Assembly: GCA_046350555.1 (NCBI GenBank)
Contig: JAXMAF010000025.1
Location: 13,699-77,698, forward strand
Source: JAXMAF01 sp046350555
GTDB taxonomy: Bacteria > Planctomycetota > Phycisphaerae > Phycisphaerales > SM1A02
Length of the DNA stretch: 64,000 nt
Direction: 5' to 3'
The notes below the pieces were generated by a model. The model had not been told where the DNA came from. It was given only the letters and a program-made list of their open reading frames with translations, and did no database searches. The position numbers and the translations under genes are program-made. Positions 25,873 through 34,930 of this stretch are shown piece after piece. How positions within the stretch are numbered: the first letter of the stretch is position 1; each line of letters opens with the position of its first letter.

Positions 25873-26852
25873 TCGGTCGTCGTCCCAGTGCGCGTCGTGC
25901 CACCTTCGCGGCGACCGTGCTTGCACTCGCCGCGGCATGCGAGAGCACGCGCGGCACCGCCACGGGCGGCCAGGCTTCCGGAACCACGGCGGGCCATGCG
26001 AGCGTGACGGACGGTGCCGGCGGGCCGGAGATGTCGGATTTGCCGGACTTGCCGGATTCGGCGGGCATGAGCGCAACCGCGCCGACGACGCCGACCGGGC
26101 CGGGACCAACGATCCCTGGAAGATCGGCGCCGCGCGGCCCGGGATCGGCAACCACGGCGCCTCCTGGTGCGGTGGATGGCCTTTTGGTCGGCGAGCCGAG
26201 CCCGATCGGCGAGGACGACGAGATCGCCCTCGACGCCACGAAGCTCCAGCCGATGGACCGCGCGACCGAGCTTTGGCGCGTCGTCGAGGGTGAACGCGCC
26301 GGGGCTTCGATCGTTCGCGAACGTGCCCCGACCGACCGCTTCGGCGCGACGGTCGCCGACCTCTGGCGGCGCGATGGCGTCGACGAGCAGACCTATCTGC
26401 TGGCGACCGCGCCGGACGGCGCCGTGTCGATGCCGGCAAACCTCTCCCACCACGACCGGGCCATCAGTCGATTCGAGCCCGCGCTCCTCATGGCGCCGGC
26501 CGTGCTGCGGCCGCTCAAGCACGGCGAGTCGTCCAAGGTTCAGGTGCACATGACCGTTCGCGACGAGGATCGCCCCGAGAAGGTCACACAGGAAGGAACG
26601 GCGACCCGCGAGATGAAGATCCTCGATCGCGTCCCGATCGCGACGCCCCTCGGAGTCTTCGACGCTGTGCGCGTCTCGGTCGAGTTCCGCGCCAAGCTCA
26701 CGATGGCCACGGCGAGCGAGGTCGCGATCCTCTACGTCGTGCCGGAACTGGGCGTCGTCGCCGAGCAGCGCCGCGAGGAGATCCGCGCGGTTGGGATCTT
26801 CACGCGAATCACCAAGCAGACGATCGTGCGTCTACCCGCGCCGGCGCCGTAG
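25869..26852 (+). CDS. Lipoprotein of unknown function coupled to the preceding exported protein
   Basis: 327 residues from a GTG at 25869 that overlaps the previous TGA by four bases. RRATFAATVLALAAACEST is a signal peptide with lipobox LAAAC. A Thr/Pro/Gly-rich spacer of about 90 residues follows, with SDLPDLPDSAG, then a folded part with LWRVVEGERAGASIVRERAP, THREMKILD-like TREMKILDRVPIATPLGVFD and VVPELGVVAEQRREEIRAVG. The last part resembles general DUF3108-like or LolA-like outer-envelope folds only in a loose way, so no function is assigned. The frame is well supported by the overlap and the lipobox. Confidence 0.68.
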   Translation: MIGRRPSARRATFAATVLALAAACESTRGTATGGQASGTTAGHASVTDGAGGPEMSDLPDLPDSAGMSATAPTTPTGPGPTIPGRSAPRGPGSATTAPPGAVDGLLVGEPSPIGEDDEIALDATKLQPMDRATELWRVVEGERAGASIVRERAPTDRFGATVADLWRRDGVDEQTYLLATAPDGAVSMPANLSHHDRAISRFEPALLMAPAVLRPLKHGESSKVQVHMTVRDEDRPEKVTQEGTATREMKILDRVPIATPLGVFDAVRVSVEFRAKLTMATASEVAILYVVPELGVVAEQRREEIRAVGIFTRITKQTIVRLPAPAP

Positions 26853-26957
26853 CCTCGGCCCGCGCAGGGATTGCGGACAAACCTCCGGACGGCCCCGTGC
26901 GAGCCAATCGGCAGGCGCGCCGGCTTGGCCCGCAGGCCGAACGCGGCGCCGCATCGG

Positions 26958-28355
26958 TCATGGCGGCCCTCGCTTCGCTTCGAGGCCCGACACCCGCTCC
27001 GGCCCGAGCCGCGCTGCTCCGGGGCGAGCGCAGTCGAGCATTGACCACGCCAGCCTCCGAAGCGAGGGCTGGCGGCTCACCAGACCGGCGATCCAGCAGG
27101 ACTCCCGCTCCCCCATCGTCCATCCCGGATCGGCGGCGGTCCACGCCGTGAGACGCACTCGACGACGAGCCTCGAGAAGTAACCACGAGGCGCGCAGGGC
27201 CCAGTCATCCAGACCGACCAGCGCCGCGGCGCATCGGCGCAGTGCGGCGGACGTCGCATGCTGAAGAAGACGCTCGTCGAGGGTGCGCGGCCCGTCCACC
27301 GTCTCGCCATGCTCCGACGGAAGCAGGACGTCGATCAACCAGAGGCATCGCTGCACGGCGACGCGCACGCCGTCCACGACCCGCGCCGGCTCGCGCGAGC
27401 GATCGCCGCCAGCCGCGATCCTGTTGGACGCATCCTCGAGCGCTGCGGCAACATCGATGCGTCCGGCCGACGCACGGACCGACTCGGCCGCCGCAGCCAA
27501 GAGCGGCCCTGTGGCCGCACCCGGAAGCGCCACACAGCGAAACCGCTCGGACGACGCCGTCGGCACAATCCCCTCGGCCTCGCGGATCGCCCGCAACGCG
27601 ACATCGGCGCTGACGTCTCCGCGCTGATGATCGAGGCGCAGGGCCAGGGCGCCGATCGCGGCGACGGCTGCTCGCAGCCATGGTGTCGCAAACGTCCCGC
27701 CGAGGAGCGCCCTTGCTTCGAGCGTGTCACCCAGCCCCACGTGGCTTGCCGCGAGCTGTGCGATCACGACCTCGCGCTCCGACATTCGACGGTTCGCGTC
27801 GGGCGCGGGACGGGCGCGGGCCGCGGGCGCCGAAACGGACGCCAGGCCGTCCACTGTGGAACGACGAAGCGCCCGTCGCGCCGCATCCCGCGCGTCCTCG
27901 AAACGAGCGTCGCGCAGGAGCCGCGCGATCGAGTCGCAACGGTCTTCACCCAGTCCGTGCTCGCCCAATCCGACGTGGCCCGATCCGACGTCGCCCAGAT
28001 TGACATGGCCCAGTCCCGCACCGCCGGCGACCGCGCCGGTCGTCGACGCCCTGGAGGGTTGTTCGTCATCGCCGCGCGCGGCCGACGACGACGCCCGCGG
28101 CCCCCTCGGTCCATCCCCCGGCTGAAGCTCCGCGATCGCCTCGAGCACATCGCCTGCACGCCACTGAAGCGCATCGGCGAGACGCCACAGCAGGTCGATC
28201 TTGGGGAGCCCGGTCGACACGAGCAGGTTGCTCGCGTCGCGTCCAAGCGCGGCGGCGAGCTCCCGTCGCGTCCAGCCACATCGAAGCTGCGCGAGACGAA
28301 GCAGCATGTCGAGCCGTTGTCGGCGCCTGTCGCGGATGGTGGGATCGTCGGGCAT
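26958..28355 (-). CDS. XRE-family helix-turn-helix regulator with repeat-containing linker
   Basis: 465 residues. Residues about 18-75 form a Cro/C1-type HTH: LRLAQLRCGWTRRELAAALG, RDASNLLVSTGLPKIDLLWR, LADALQWRAGDVLEAI. Residues about 113-137 hold five copies of a five-residue repeat (GLGHV, NLGDV, GSGHV, GLGEH, GLGED) encoded by a 15-bp tandem repeat. The remaining 320 residues are Ala/Arg-rich helices, perhaps TPR-like: VVIAQLAASHVGLGDTLEAR, YALxx-free LLEARRRVRLT. The ATG at 28353-28355 directly abuts eight 13-bp tandem repeats. The target and signal are unknown. It could be a local regulator of the neighbouring envelope genes. Confidence 0.75.
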   Translation of the reverse strand: MPDDPTIRDRRRQRLDMLLRLAQLRCGWTRRELAAALGRDASNLLVSTGLPKIDLLWRLADALQWRAGDVLEAIAELQPGDGPRGPRASSSAARGDDEQPSRASTTGAVAGGAGLGHVNLGDVGSGHVGLGEHGLGEDRCDSIARLLRDARFEDARDAARRALRRSTVDGLASVSAPAARARPAPDANRRMSEREVVIAQLAASHVGLGDTLEARALLGGTFATPWLRAAVAAIGALALRLDHQRGDVSADVALRAIREAEGIVPTASSERFRCVALPGAATGPLLAAAAESVRASAGRIDVAAALEDASNRIAAGGDRSREPARVVDGVRVAVQRCLWLIDVLLPSEHGETVDGPRTLDERLLQHATSAALRRCAAALVGLDDWALRASWLLLEARRRVRLTAWTAADPGWTMGERESCWIAGLVSRQPSLRRLAWSMLDCARPGAARLGPERVSGLEAKRGPP

Positions 28356-28459
28356 GTTCGTTGGTCATGTTCGTTGGACATGTTCCTTGGTCGTGTTCCT
28401 TGGTCATGTTCCGTGCGCGTGTTCCTTGGTCATGTTCCGTGCGCGTGTTCCTTGGGGCT
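28356..28459 (-). repeat. Eight 13-bp tandem repeats abutting the start of the XRE gene
   Basis: Eight 13-bp units run from the base next to the XRE start codon. Read on the minus strand the main unit is ATGACCAAGGAAC; variants are ATGTCCAACGAAC, ACGACCAAGGAAC and ACGCGCACGGAAC. Several units carry an ATG and an AAGGA that resembles a ribosome-binding site a few bases before the next ATG. Because 13 is not a multiple of three, each extra unit moves any upstream ATG into another frame. The rest of 28460-28825 shows no gene. Confidence 0.9.
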
Positions 28460-28825
28460 TTGCCTTGAGTGGGGTCGTCGGGGATGGTGGATGGCGAAGG
28501 CCGTCGCGCGTGACGACGTCCGGCGTCGTCGTCGCATTGGCCGGGAATCTACCGCGAGGTTGAGCGCGGTCCCGCGAAAGTCGGGAAAGCGCGTCACGTT
28601 TCGGTCCGGCTGGTGAAACGACCAGCTCCGTTCGGCGTTCGCGCTGCTCGGCGACGGCTCGCGCGCGGCGCTATCCTGAACGCCGCCCGCGTCGTGCCGT
28701 GCGCGCCGCCCGATCACGATGTCGGACGTCTCCCGATCGACCGCAACGGTCCGGAATGGAATCCGCCCCGTCGCCTTGGCCGAACCACTTCGGCAATGGC
28801 AGCCCACAGCGATGCGAGGCCACCC

Positions 28826-29707
28826 ATGAACGACCCGCGGCTTCTCCTGGCGATCCCGGTCTACAACGAGGAGAGGTACGTCGACAAGGTGCTCACGGAG
28901 GTGAGGCGCTACGCCGAGCAGACGCCGTTCGACGTGCTCGTCGTGGACGACGGATCGACGGACGGCACGCCGCTCCGCTTGGCCAGGCATCCGGTCGAGG
29001 TGATCCGGCACGCCACCAACCGCGGCTACGGTCGCTCGATGCAGGACATGCTGCGCTGGGCCGACTTCGATGCGTACGACTGGCTCGTGACCATGGACTG
29101 CGACGAGCAGCATGAACCGGCGGCGCTGCCCAGCTTCGTGGCGGCGATCCGCGCCGCCGAACGGGGCGAGCACCCGGCCGACGTCGTCTCCGGGAGCCGC
29201 TACCTCGTCGCTCGCGACGGCGACGACTCTCCACCGCAGGATCGCCGCTCGATCAACGCCACCATCACGGCCGAGCTCAACTGTCGCCTGGGCGACCTCC
29301 TCATGGGACCCGGCGTCGCCATGACCGACGCGTTCTGTGGCTTCAAGGCGTATCGCGTCCGTGCCTGCGGCCGCCTGCGGCTCGATGTGGACGGCTACGA
29401 CTTCCCGATGCAGTTCTGGGTGCAGGCGGCGGCGCAGCGGCTCGCCGTCCGCGAGATTCCCGTGCGACTCATCTACAACGATCCCACCCGGACCTTCGGC
29501 GGGCCGCTCAACGATCCACAGAAGCGCCTCGCGGCGTATCGACGAACGCTGACACGCGAGTTGCGGCGCTGCGCGGATCGGTTGCCCTCGTCGGCGCTCC
29601 ACCGACTCGACAGCATCTGTCATGATGGATCGGCAACGTCGATCGATCCGTCGGTTGACGCGTCGGCGCATCCGTCGGTGCGCAGCGCCAGCGCGTGCGG
29701 ATGCTGA
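28826..29707 (+). CDS. Family 2 glycosyltransferase (dolichol-phosphate-mannose-synthase-like)
   Basis: 293 residues from the ATG at 28826 (MNDPRLLLAIPVYNEERYVD). The GT-A fold is clear: IPVYNEERYVDKVL, VLVVDDGSTDGTPLRLARHP, ATNRGYGRSMQDMLRWA and the DxD-like TMDCDEQHEPAALP. VSGSRYLVARDGDDSPPQDR, GVAMTDAFCGFKAYRV and YDFPMQFWVQAAAQRLAVRE are like those in DPM1/polyprenyl-phosphate transferases. There is no C-terminal membrane anchor; the tail is Ser/Ala-rich. The substrate is unknown. It precedes a disrupted gene in the same orientation. Confidence 0.88.
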   Translation: MNDPRLLLAIPVYNEERYVDKVLTEVRRYAEQTPFDVLVVDDGSTDGTPLRLARHPVEVIRHATNRGYGRSMQDMLRWADFDAYDWLVTMDCDEQHEPAALPSFVAAIRAAERGEHPADVVSGSRYLVARDGDDSPPQDRRSINATITAELNCRLGDLLMGPGVAMTDAFCGFKAYRVRACGRLRLDVDGYDFPMQFWVQAAAQRLAVREIPVRLIYNDPTRTFGGPLNDPQKRLAAYRRTLTRELRRCADRLPSSALHRLDSICHDGSATSIDPSVDASAHPSVRSASACGC

Positions 29708-29744
29708 CGACGTGTCGTGGCCGGCGACCACCGAGGAACTGCGC

Positions 29745-31344
29745 ATGCCAACGCTGACGGTCGCCCCGCCGGTCGCGACGATCCTCGAAGCGCTGGTTGA
29801 TGCGGCGGCTGGCGCGGCGGCTGGCGCGCCCGCTCGACACGCCCGGATCGCGCGGCGCGGCACGCGGCGCTACGCGACGAGGTGCACGAGGCCGCCGGTG
29901 TCGCCCCCGCGCTTCGCGCGACGGGGCGACGCCGGAGACCGCGATCCGGTGCTGCTCGGCGTCGCGTGTCGTCATGGCGTCGCCGCACTCGCCGAGCTTG
30001 GTCTACCGGTGGACGTCGCGGTTATCGGGACGGTCACCAACCGGGCTTCTGGCATCCGGGGATCGTCGCGAAGGAGATGCTGGCCGCGGAGGCACGGCGG
30101 CGGCCGTCGGCGGCGCTGCGTTTCACGTGGTCGTCGAACATGACGTCGATCCCCCGGCAGCTTCCTGACGGTGCCGGTGCGCGACGGCGATGGATCCCTG
30201 CGGCTCGCCACCGTGGACCTCGCCAAGGACGCCGCGCATGCGGCACGGGTGGTCCGACCAGCCCGATCGTCGAATGGATGCCTCCGTTCGAACTGCTCGA
30301 CCCTGGCCGCGGACACCGGGCGCTTCGCGGCGAATCCGCCCGCCTTGCCGACGTCCAGGCGGGGCTCGAACGAATCGTCGCGGCGCTTCGGGCGCGGCCG
30401 GCGGGCCGAACGCCGCGATGCGGGTCACGCGCGCCGCCTTCGACCTGCTCGGCGCCGCGTGTCCGCCGCTGCCCCTCGTTCGATCCTCGGCGCTCCTGGA
30501 GACGACGCTCGGGCGGGCGCTCCTGGAGCGAATCGCCGCCGACCCGTGGGCGTGCGCCGCGGCGTACAACCGGGCCGTCGCCGCCACGCCGGGCGCCGCG
30601 ACCGCGCTCACGATCCGTGACGATCGCGTCGAGGTGCCGCTCTGGCGCCTCGATGCGGAGGGTCGAAGGATGCGCGCCTGGGACGACGACCTGGAGCGCG
30701 CCGCCGCCGGCCCGGCGACGCCCCTTTCGGCTCCCGCCGCATCGATCGTTCGACTGCGGCCGCGTGCGCTCATGCTCACGGGATTCCTGCGTCTTGCGGC
30801 GTGCGACGCCTTCATCCATGGAACCGGCGGCGCTGATGCCACGGCGTCGCGATGGAACGCTGGCTGGCCGAATGGCTCGGCGTGCGTGGCGCCCCGCCGC
30901 CGCGGCGGCTGACGACGCTGCATCTTCCATTCCCGGAGGCGACCGCGCGCGGCTGGCGGACCCTGGACCGCGCGCGGCGGACGCTGCGCGAGGCCACCTT
31001 CGATCCCGAAGGAGTGGGAACGAATCAAGGCGATCCGCCGGACCATCCGGGACCGCGCAAGCGCGAATGGCTCGACGCGATCGACCTCGCTCCGCAACGG
31101 CTCGCTCGAGCGTCGCTGCCGTGGCGAACCATGCACGAGGAAACGAGCTGCGCATGTCGCCGGCGGACACGGCGGCCCTTGAGCGCGGTGGCCGAGGCGC
31201 GCCGGGGCGCTTGGCACGCCCGATCGTCGAGTCGCGAACATGGCCGTTTCCGTTCTTTGCGCCCCGGGTGCTCGAGGCGCTTGCGAGCCGCTGCAGGCGG
31301 CGGTCGCCGAGGCAGGCGCGGCCGAGCCGCGGGGGAACTCGTGA
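29745..31344 (+). CDS. Unidentified large protein, reading frame heavily disrupted in this sequence
   Basis: No single frame spans this stretch, but matching segments in changing frames follow one another: MPTLTVAPPVATILEALV, DEVHEAAGVAPALR, GVACRHGVAALAELGLPVDV, GHQPGFWHPGIVAKEMLAAE, LTVPVRDGDGSLRLATVDLA, IEWMPPFELLD, RALLERIAADPWACAAAYNR, LRPRALMLTGFLRLAACDAF, RLTTLHLPFPEATARGW. Together they would make a protein of about 500 residues. GHQPGFWHPGI and the later pattern recall loosely the BshC cysteine-ligase family (TGQQP motif), but this is weak. Six or more indels are needed. Both ends are approximate. Probably an intact gene in the organism. Confidence 0.5.
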
Positions 31345-31425
31345 ACGCCGGTCGCCGCCGGCGCGGGCACTCCGGTCCGAGCGTGGCCACGCCCGACAGG
31401 CCTCGCGCACGCCGCCGACGATCCG

Positions 31426-32442
31426 TCACGCCAGCGGATCGGGCCGGTAGAGCCGCGTCTCGAGCGCCCAGATCTTCTCGGTGAAGCCGCCGTTGAGCGC
31501 GGCCGCATCGGCGGAGTCGGCGCTGCGCGCGGCGGTGAGCGACATCTGCGTCCGGGCGTCGAGATTGTCGAGCATCGCCACGAAGATCGCCTCGGGCGTG
31601 CTCGGGAGCTTCGCCGAGCCGAACGCGAGCGATCCATGATGGCTCAGCACGATGTGTTGCAGGACCTTGATCGCGTCGGACGGAATCGAGTTGCCGCTCG
31701 CCTTGTTGGCCAGCGCCGCCTTCGCCTGGAGCACGATGGCGCCACGGACCAGGTGGCCGACGAGGTTGCCATCGAGCGTGTAGTTGAAGCCGCGTTCCCA
31801 GGTCAGCTCCCACACCTTGCCGATGTCGTGCAGGAAGAGCCCCACCATCACGAGGTCGCGGTTGAGCTGCGGATAGAGCGGGAGCATCCGGTCGGCGAGC
31901 TCGAGCAGTTGGAGCGTGTGCTCGAGCAGTCCTCCGATCCACGCATGATGCAGCGACATCGCCGCCGGCGCTCGACGGAACCGCATCATGAGCTCGTCGT
32001 CCCTGAGGAACTCCGCCACGAGCGCCCTCATGCCCGGGTGCGCGAGCGTGTCGAGCAGCTCGGCCAGCCGCGCCGCCATCGCGTCGATGCTGCGCGGCGT
32101 CATCGGCAGCAGGTGCGCCAGTTCCTGCTCGCTCACCTCGCACGAACGGACCTGCTCGACGCGAAGCTGGATCTTGCCCTCGTAGAGCTCGGTCGTTCCC
32201 TCGACCCAGACGAACCCGGTCGCGGAGATCGCCTCGAGCTCGCGCTCGTCGAACTTCCAGCGCCGGCCGGGCATCTCGCCGCTCGCGTCGCGCAACAGGC
32301 ACTTGAGGTACGTATCGCCGTTCTTGGTGACGCCGACCTGCGGATTGACCAGGTTGTAGACGCCTTCGATCCGCGCGTTGGCGACCATCGTGCGGATGTG
32401 GACGTGCGGACGTTCGGAGCTGGCTGGCGTGGCGGTGGTCAT
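31426..32442 (-). CDS. OB-fold/HD-domain protein, YhaM-like 3'-5' exoribonuclease
   Basis: 338 residues from the ATG at 32440-32442. Residues about 20-110 resemble an OB fold (VNPQVGVTKNGDTYLKCLLR, ASGEMPGRRWKFDERELEAI). An HD domain follows: SLHHAWIGGLLEHTLQLLEL, DLVMVGLFLHDIGKVWELTW and IVLSHHGSLAFGSAKLPSTP, giving the metal-binding His, His-Asp and His. This domain order is that of YhaM/CBF1 exoribonucleases, which trim RNA 3' ends. The long extension in the open frame is antisense to nnrD and is rejected. It is convergent with the disrupted gene before it and divergent from nnrD. Confidence 0.85.
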   Translation of the reverse strand: MTTATPASSERPHVHIRTMVANARIEGVYNLVNPQVGVTKNGDTYLKCLLRDASGEMPGRRWKFDERELEAISATGFVWVEGTTELYEGKIQLRVEQVRSCEVSEQELAHLLPMTPRSIDAMAARLAELLDTLAHPGMRALVAEFLRDDELMMRFRRAPAAMSLHHAWIGGLLEHTLQLLELADRMLPLYPQLNRDLVMVGLFLHDIGKVWELTWERGFNYTLDGNLVGHLVRGAIVLQAKAALANKASGNSIPSDAIKVLQHIVLSHHGSLAFGSAKLPSTPEAIFVAMLDNLDARTQMSLTAARSADSADAAALNGGFTEKIWALETRLYRPDPLA

Positions 32443-32562
32443 GGGAGGCAAGCAGTGTACCGATCGGTCGAGCGACGCCGCGACGGTCGAATCGGCGCGC
32501 CGCGGACGGCGACCCCGGTTGCGCGTTGACGACGAACGGCCGCGGACGGACGATCGCCCGTC

Positions 32563-33507
32563 ATGACCGAACCCGCAGGTCCGCTTCCGCCGTTCCCGGC
32601 GCGACCGCTCGATGGCCACAAGGGCACGTTCGGAACGGTCGTGGTGCTCGGCGGCCAGGCCGCCCCGCCGCGCGTCATGGTCGGCGGTCCGGCGCTCGCG
32701 GCCCTCGCGGCGCTGCGCTCCGGTGCCGGGCTCGCCATGCTCGCGGTGCCCGCGCCGTTCGCCGCGGCGGCGCTCACGATCGCTCCATCGGCCACGGCGC
32801 TCGCGCTTCCCGTCGATGCCGCGGGTCGCCTGCTCCCCTCCGCGTGCGCCGAGGTCCTCGACGCCCACGTGCCGAAGTCGTCGTGCCTCGCCCTCGGGCC
32901 GGGGCTCGGCGACGAGCCGGCGCAGCGGCAGGTCGTGATCCGCGTCGTCGCGAGCGACGGCGTGCCGCTCGTCGTCGACGCCGATGCGCTCAACTGCCTC
33001 GCGTCGACGCCGGACTTCCAGGCCGACTTCCGCGCCGCGGCGATCGTGACGCCGCATCCAGGAGAGTTTGCGCGGCTCGCGCACGCCCTTCGGCTCGACG
33101 CGCCGGCTCTCGATGCGCGGGGCGGCGGCGCGGAGGCTCGCATCGCCGCCGCGGGCGCGCTGGCGCGGCGCCTGGGATGCATCTGCGTCCTGAAGGGCCA
33201 CGGCACGGTGGTCAGCGACGGGCTTCGCCACTGGGTGTGCGAGGCGGGCAACCCCGCGCTTGCCACCGCGGGAACGGGCGACGTGCTCACGGGCGTGACC
33301 GCGGCGCTCGTCGCCCAGTTTGCGCCGCGATCGGGGGCCGCGGCGGGCAGCGCGGCGCTGGGCCTCTTCGACTGCGCTCGCCTCGCGGTTCAGGCGCACG
33401 CGCACGCCGCGGACGCGTGGGCGCGGCGCCACGGACCGTCCGGAATGCTCGCCAGCGACCTGGTCGCGGAGCTTCCCGACACCATCGCGGCGATGCGGGG
33501 CACATGA
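32563..33507 (+). CDS. nnrD: ADP-dependent NAD(P)H-hydrate dehydratase
   Basis: 314 residues, ribokinase-like YjeF C-terminal family. It repairs damaged (hydrated) NADH and NADPH. Motifs: RPLDGHKGTFGTVVVLGGQA at the N-terminus, LGPGLGDEPAQRQVVI, PLVVDADALNCLASTP, IVTPHPGEFARLAHAL, LGCICVLKGHGTVVSDG and the catalytic anion hole AGNPALATAGTGDVLTGVTA with the GTGD aspartate. The N-terminal epimerase domain (NnrE) is not fused and not nearby. Confidence 0.93.
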   Translation: MTEPAGPLPPFPARPLDGHKGTFGTVVVLGGQAAPPRVMVGGPALAALAALRSGAGLAMLAVPAPFAAAALTIAPSATALALPVDAAGRLLPSACAEVLDAHVPKSSCLALGPGLGDEPAQRQVVIRVVASDGVPLVVDADALNCLASTPDFQADFRAAAIVTPHPGEFARLAHALRLDAPALDARGGGAEARIAAAGALARRLGCICVLKGHGTVVSDGLRHWVCEAGNPALATAGTGDVLTGVTAALVAQFAPRSGAAAGSAALGLFDCARLAVQAHAHAADAWARRHGPSGMLASDLVAELPDTIAAMRGT

Positions 33508-33649
33508 CGCGCGCGGTCGGCGCGTCGGCGCGCTGCGGCTCCGTGAAGGTTCCACCCGCCGCCATCGCATCGGATTTCGTACCATCCTTCGTCGCCTCGG
33601 CGCAATGGTGTCGAGGCGCGGGATCCGTCACCACAGAATCGGAGTTCGC

Positions 33650-34930
33650 ATGCGTTTGAGTCCTGGCGTCGTCGCGTGGATGTCGGCAGCGTCGATCCTG
33701 GCGCCGCTCGTCGGCTGCGCCCCGAAGGTGAAGTCTCCGCCAATCGAGGAGCTGGAAGCGAACGAGATCGGCTACCTCGGCGAGGTTTCGGCGACGCAGG
33801 ATCGCATCGAGGAGGAGATCCTCCTGCGCAGCGAGCTGGAGTACGAGCGGGCCGTCGCCGCGGGTCACCCGGACGACCGCACCTTCGATGTCCTCATCCT
33901 CTCCGGCGGCGGCGCGAAGGGCGCGTTTGGCGCCGGATTCCTCCTCGGCTGGGGCGAAGTGAAGGATCCGCAGTTCGCCCGGCCCGAATTCGACCTGGTG
34001 ACGGGCGTCAGCACGGGAAGTCTCATCGCGCCGATGGCCTTCGTCGGCGACGAGGCCTCGTACGCGTTGGCCGACCAGATCTACCGCAATCCCTCGCAGG
34101 GCTGGATCAAGGAGCGATCGCTCCTGGACGTGCTGATCAACGAGGAGTCGGTCTACAACGACGCCGGACTGCTGAAGAGCATCGAGCAGACGGTGGGTCC
34201 CAGGATTCCCGCCATCGCGGCGCAGGTGCCCGAGCATCGGCTGCTGCTCATCGGCGTCACGAACCTCAATCAGGGCGGGAGCCGCACGTGGAACCTCACG
34301 GAACTCGCGGCGCAGGTGCAGCAGGGCCGGATGACACCGGACGAGTTCTGCCGCTACAACCTCTCCTCCGCCTCGATCCCGGCCGTCTTCCCGCCACAGC
34401 TCATCGGCGGGAACCTCTACGTGGACGGCTCCACGACGCGCGACATCCTCTACATCGCGGCGTTCGATTCGAGCGGATCCGCGGTGGCGCGGTGGCGCGA
34501 GCGCCATCCCGACGTCAAGCCGCCGAAGGTGCGCGTCTGGGTCATCGCCAACACGCCGCTCGTGGTGCCGCCGGAGGCGGTCGATGCATCGGACATGGGG
34601 GTGATCAAGCGCTCCCTTGCCCTCGCAGTCCAGGCGGCGCTGACGGGACAGCTCAAGATCGTGGAGCTGTCGAGCAGGATCCTGCACGAGTCGATCGGCG
34701 TCGACGTGGAGTTCCGCTACGTCGCCATGCCGGATGGCTGGACCGCGACCGGAAAGGGCATCTTCAACAAGGCCGACATGGACGCGATGTCGGACCTGGG
34801 ACGCGCCATGGGCCGCGACCCTCGGAACTGGAGGACTTCCGTCGACGATCCGCTCTCGCCCGCCGCGCTCACGGCCGAGCTGGAACGGCAACTTGCGAAG
34901 CAGCAGGAGGCGGGACGAGAACCCCGATGA
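33650..34930 (+). CDS. Patatin-like phospholipase lipoprotein
   Basis: 426 residues from the ATG at 33650, with GGAG five bases upstream. VVAWMSAASILAPLVGC is a lipoprotein signal with Cys23. After a linker, residues about 75-310 hold the patatin fold: oxyanion loop LILSGGGAKGAFGAGFLLGW, nucleophile elbow DLVTGVSTGSLIAPMAF with the catalytic Ser, and GNLYVDGSTTRDILY with the catalytic Asp (DGS here, usually DGG or DGA). It would hydrolyse acyl lipids at an envelope membrane. The next gene starts inside its stop codon (ATGA), so a joint role in envelope lipid or peptide processing is likely. Confidence 0.9.
   Translation: MRLSPGVVAWMSAASILAPLVGCAPKVKSPPIEELEANEIGYLGEVSATQDRIEEEILLRSELEYERAVAAGHPDDRTFDVLILSGGGAKGAFGAGFLLGWGEVKDPQFARPEFDLVTGVSTGSLIAPMAFVGDEASYALADQIYRNPSQGWIKERSLLDVLINEESVYNDAGLLKSIEQTVGPRIPAIAAQVPEHRLLLIGVTNLNQGGSRTWNLTELAAQVQQGRMTPDEFCRYNLSSASIPAVFPPQLIGGNLYVDGSTTRDILYIAAFDSSGSAVARWRERHPDVKPPKVRVWVIANTPLVVPPEAVDASDMGVIKRSLALAVQAALTGQLKIVELSSRILHESIGVDVEFRYVAMPDGWTATGKGIFNKADMDAMSDLGRAMGRDPRNWRTSVDDPLSPAALTAELERQLAKQQEAGREPR

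Noticed and set aside
28066..28407. 113-residue frame starting inside the 13-bp repeats
   Set aside because: It reads through the XRE gene in another frame and its start is a product of the repeat; no family or codon support.
32439..33585. N-terminal extension of the HD-domain protein to 719 residues
   Set aside because: The extra 380 residues are antisense to nnrD, which has full family motifs; the OB-HD protein has a good start at 32442.
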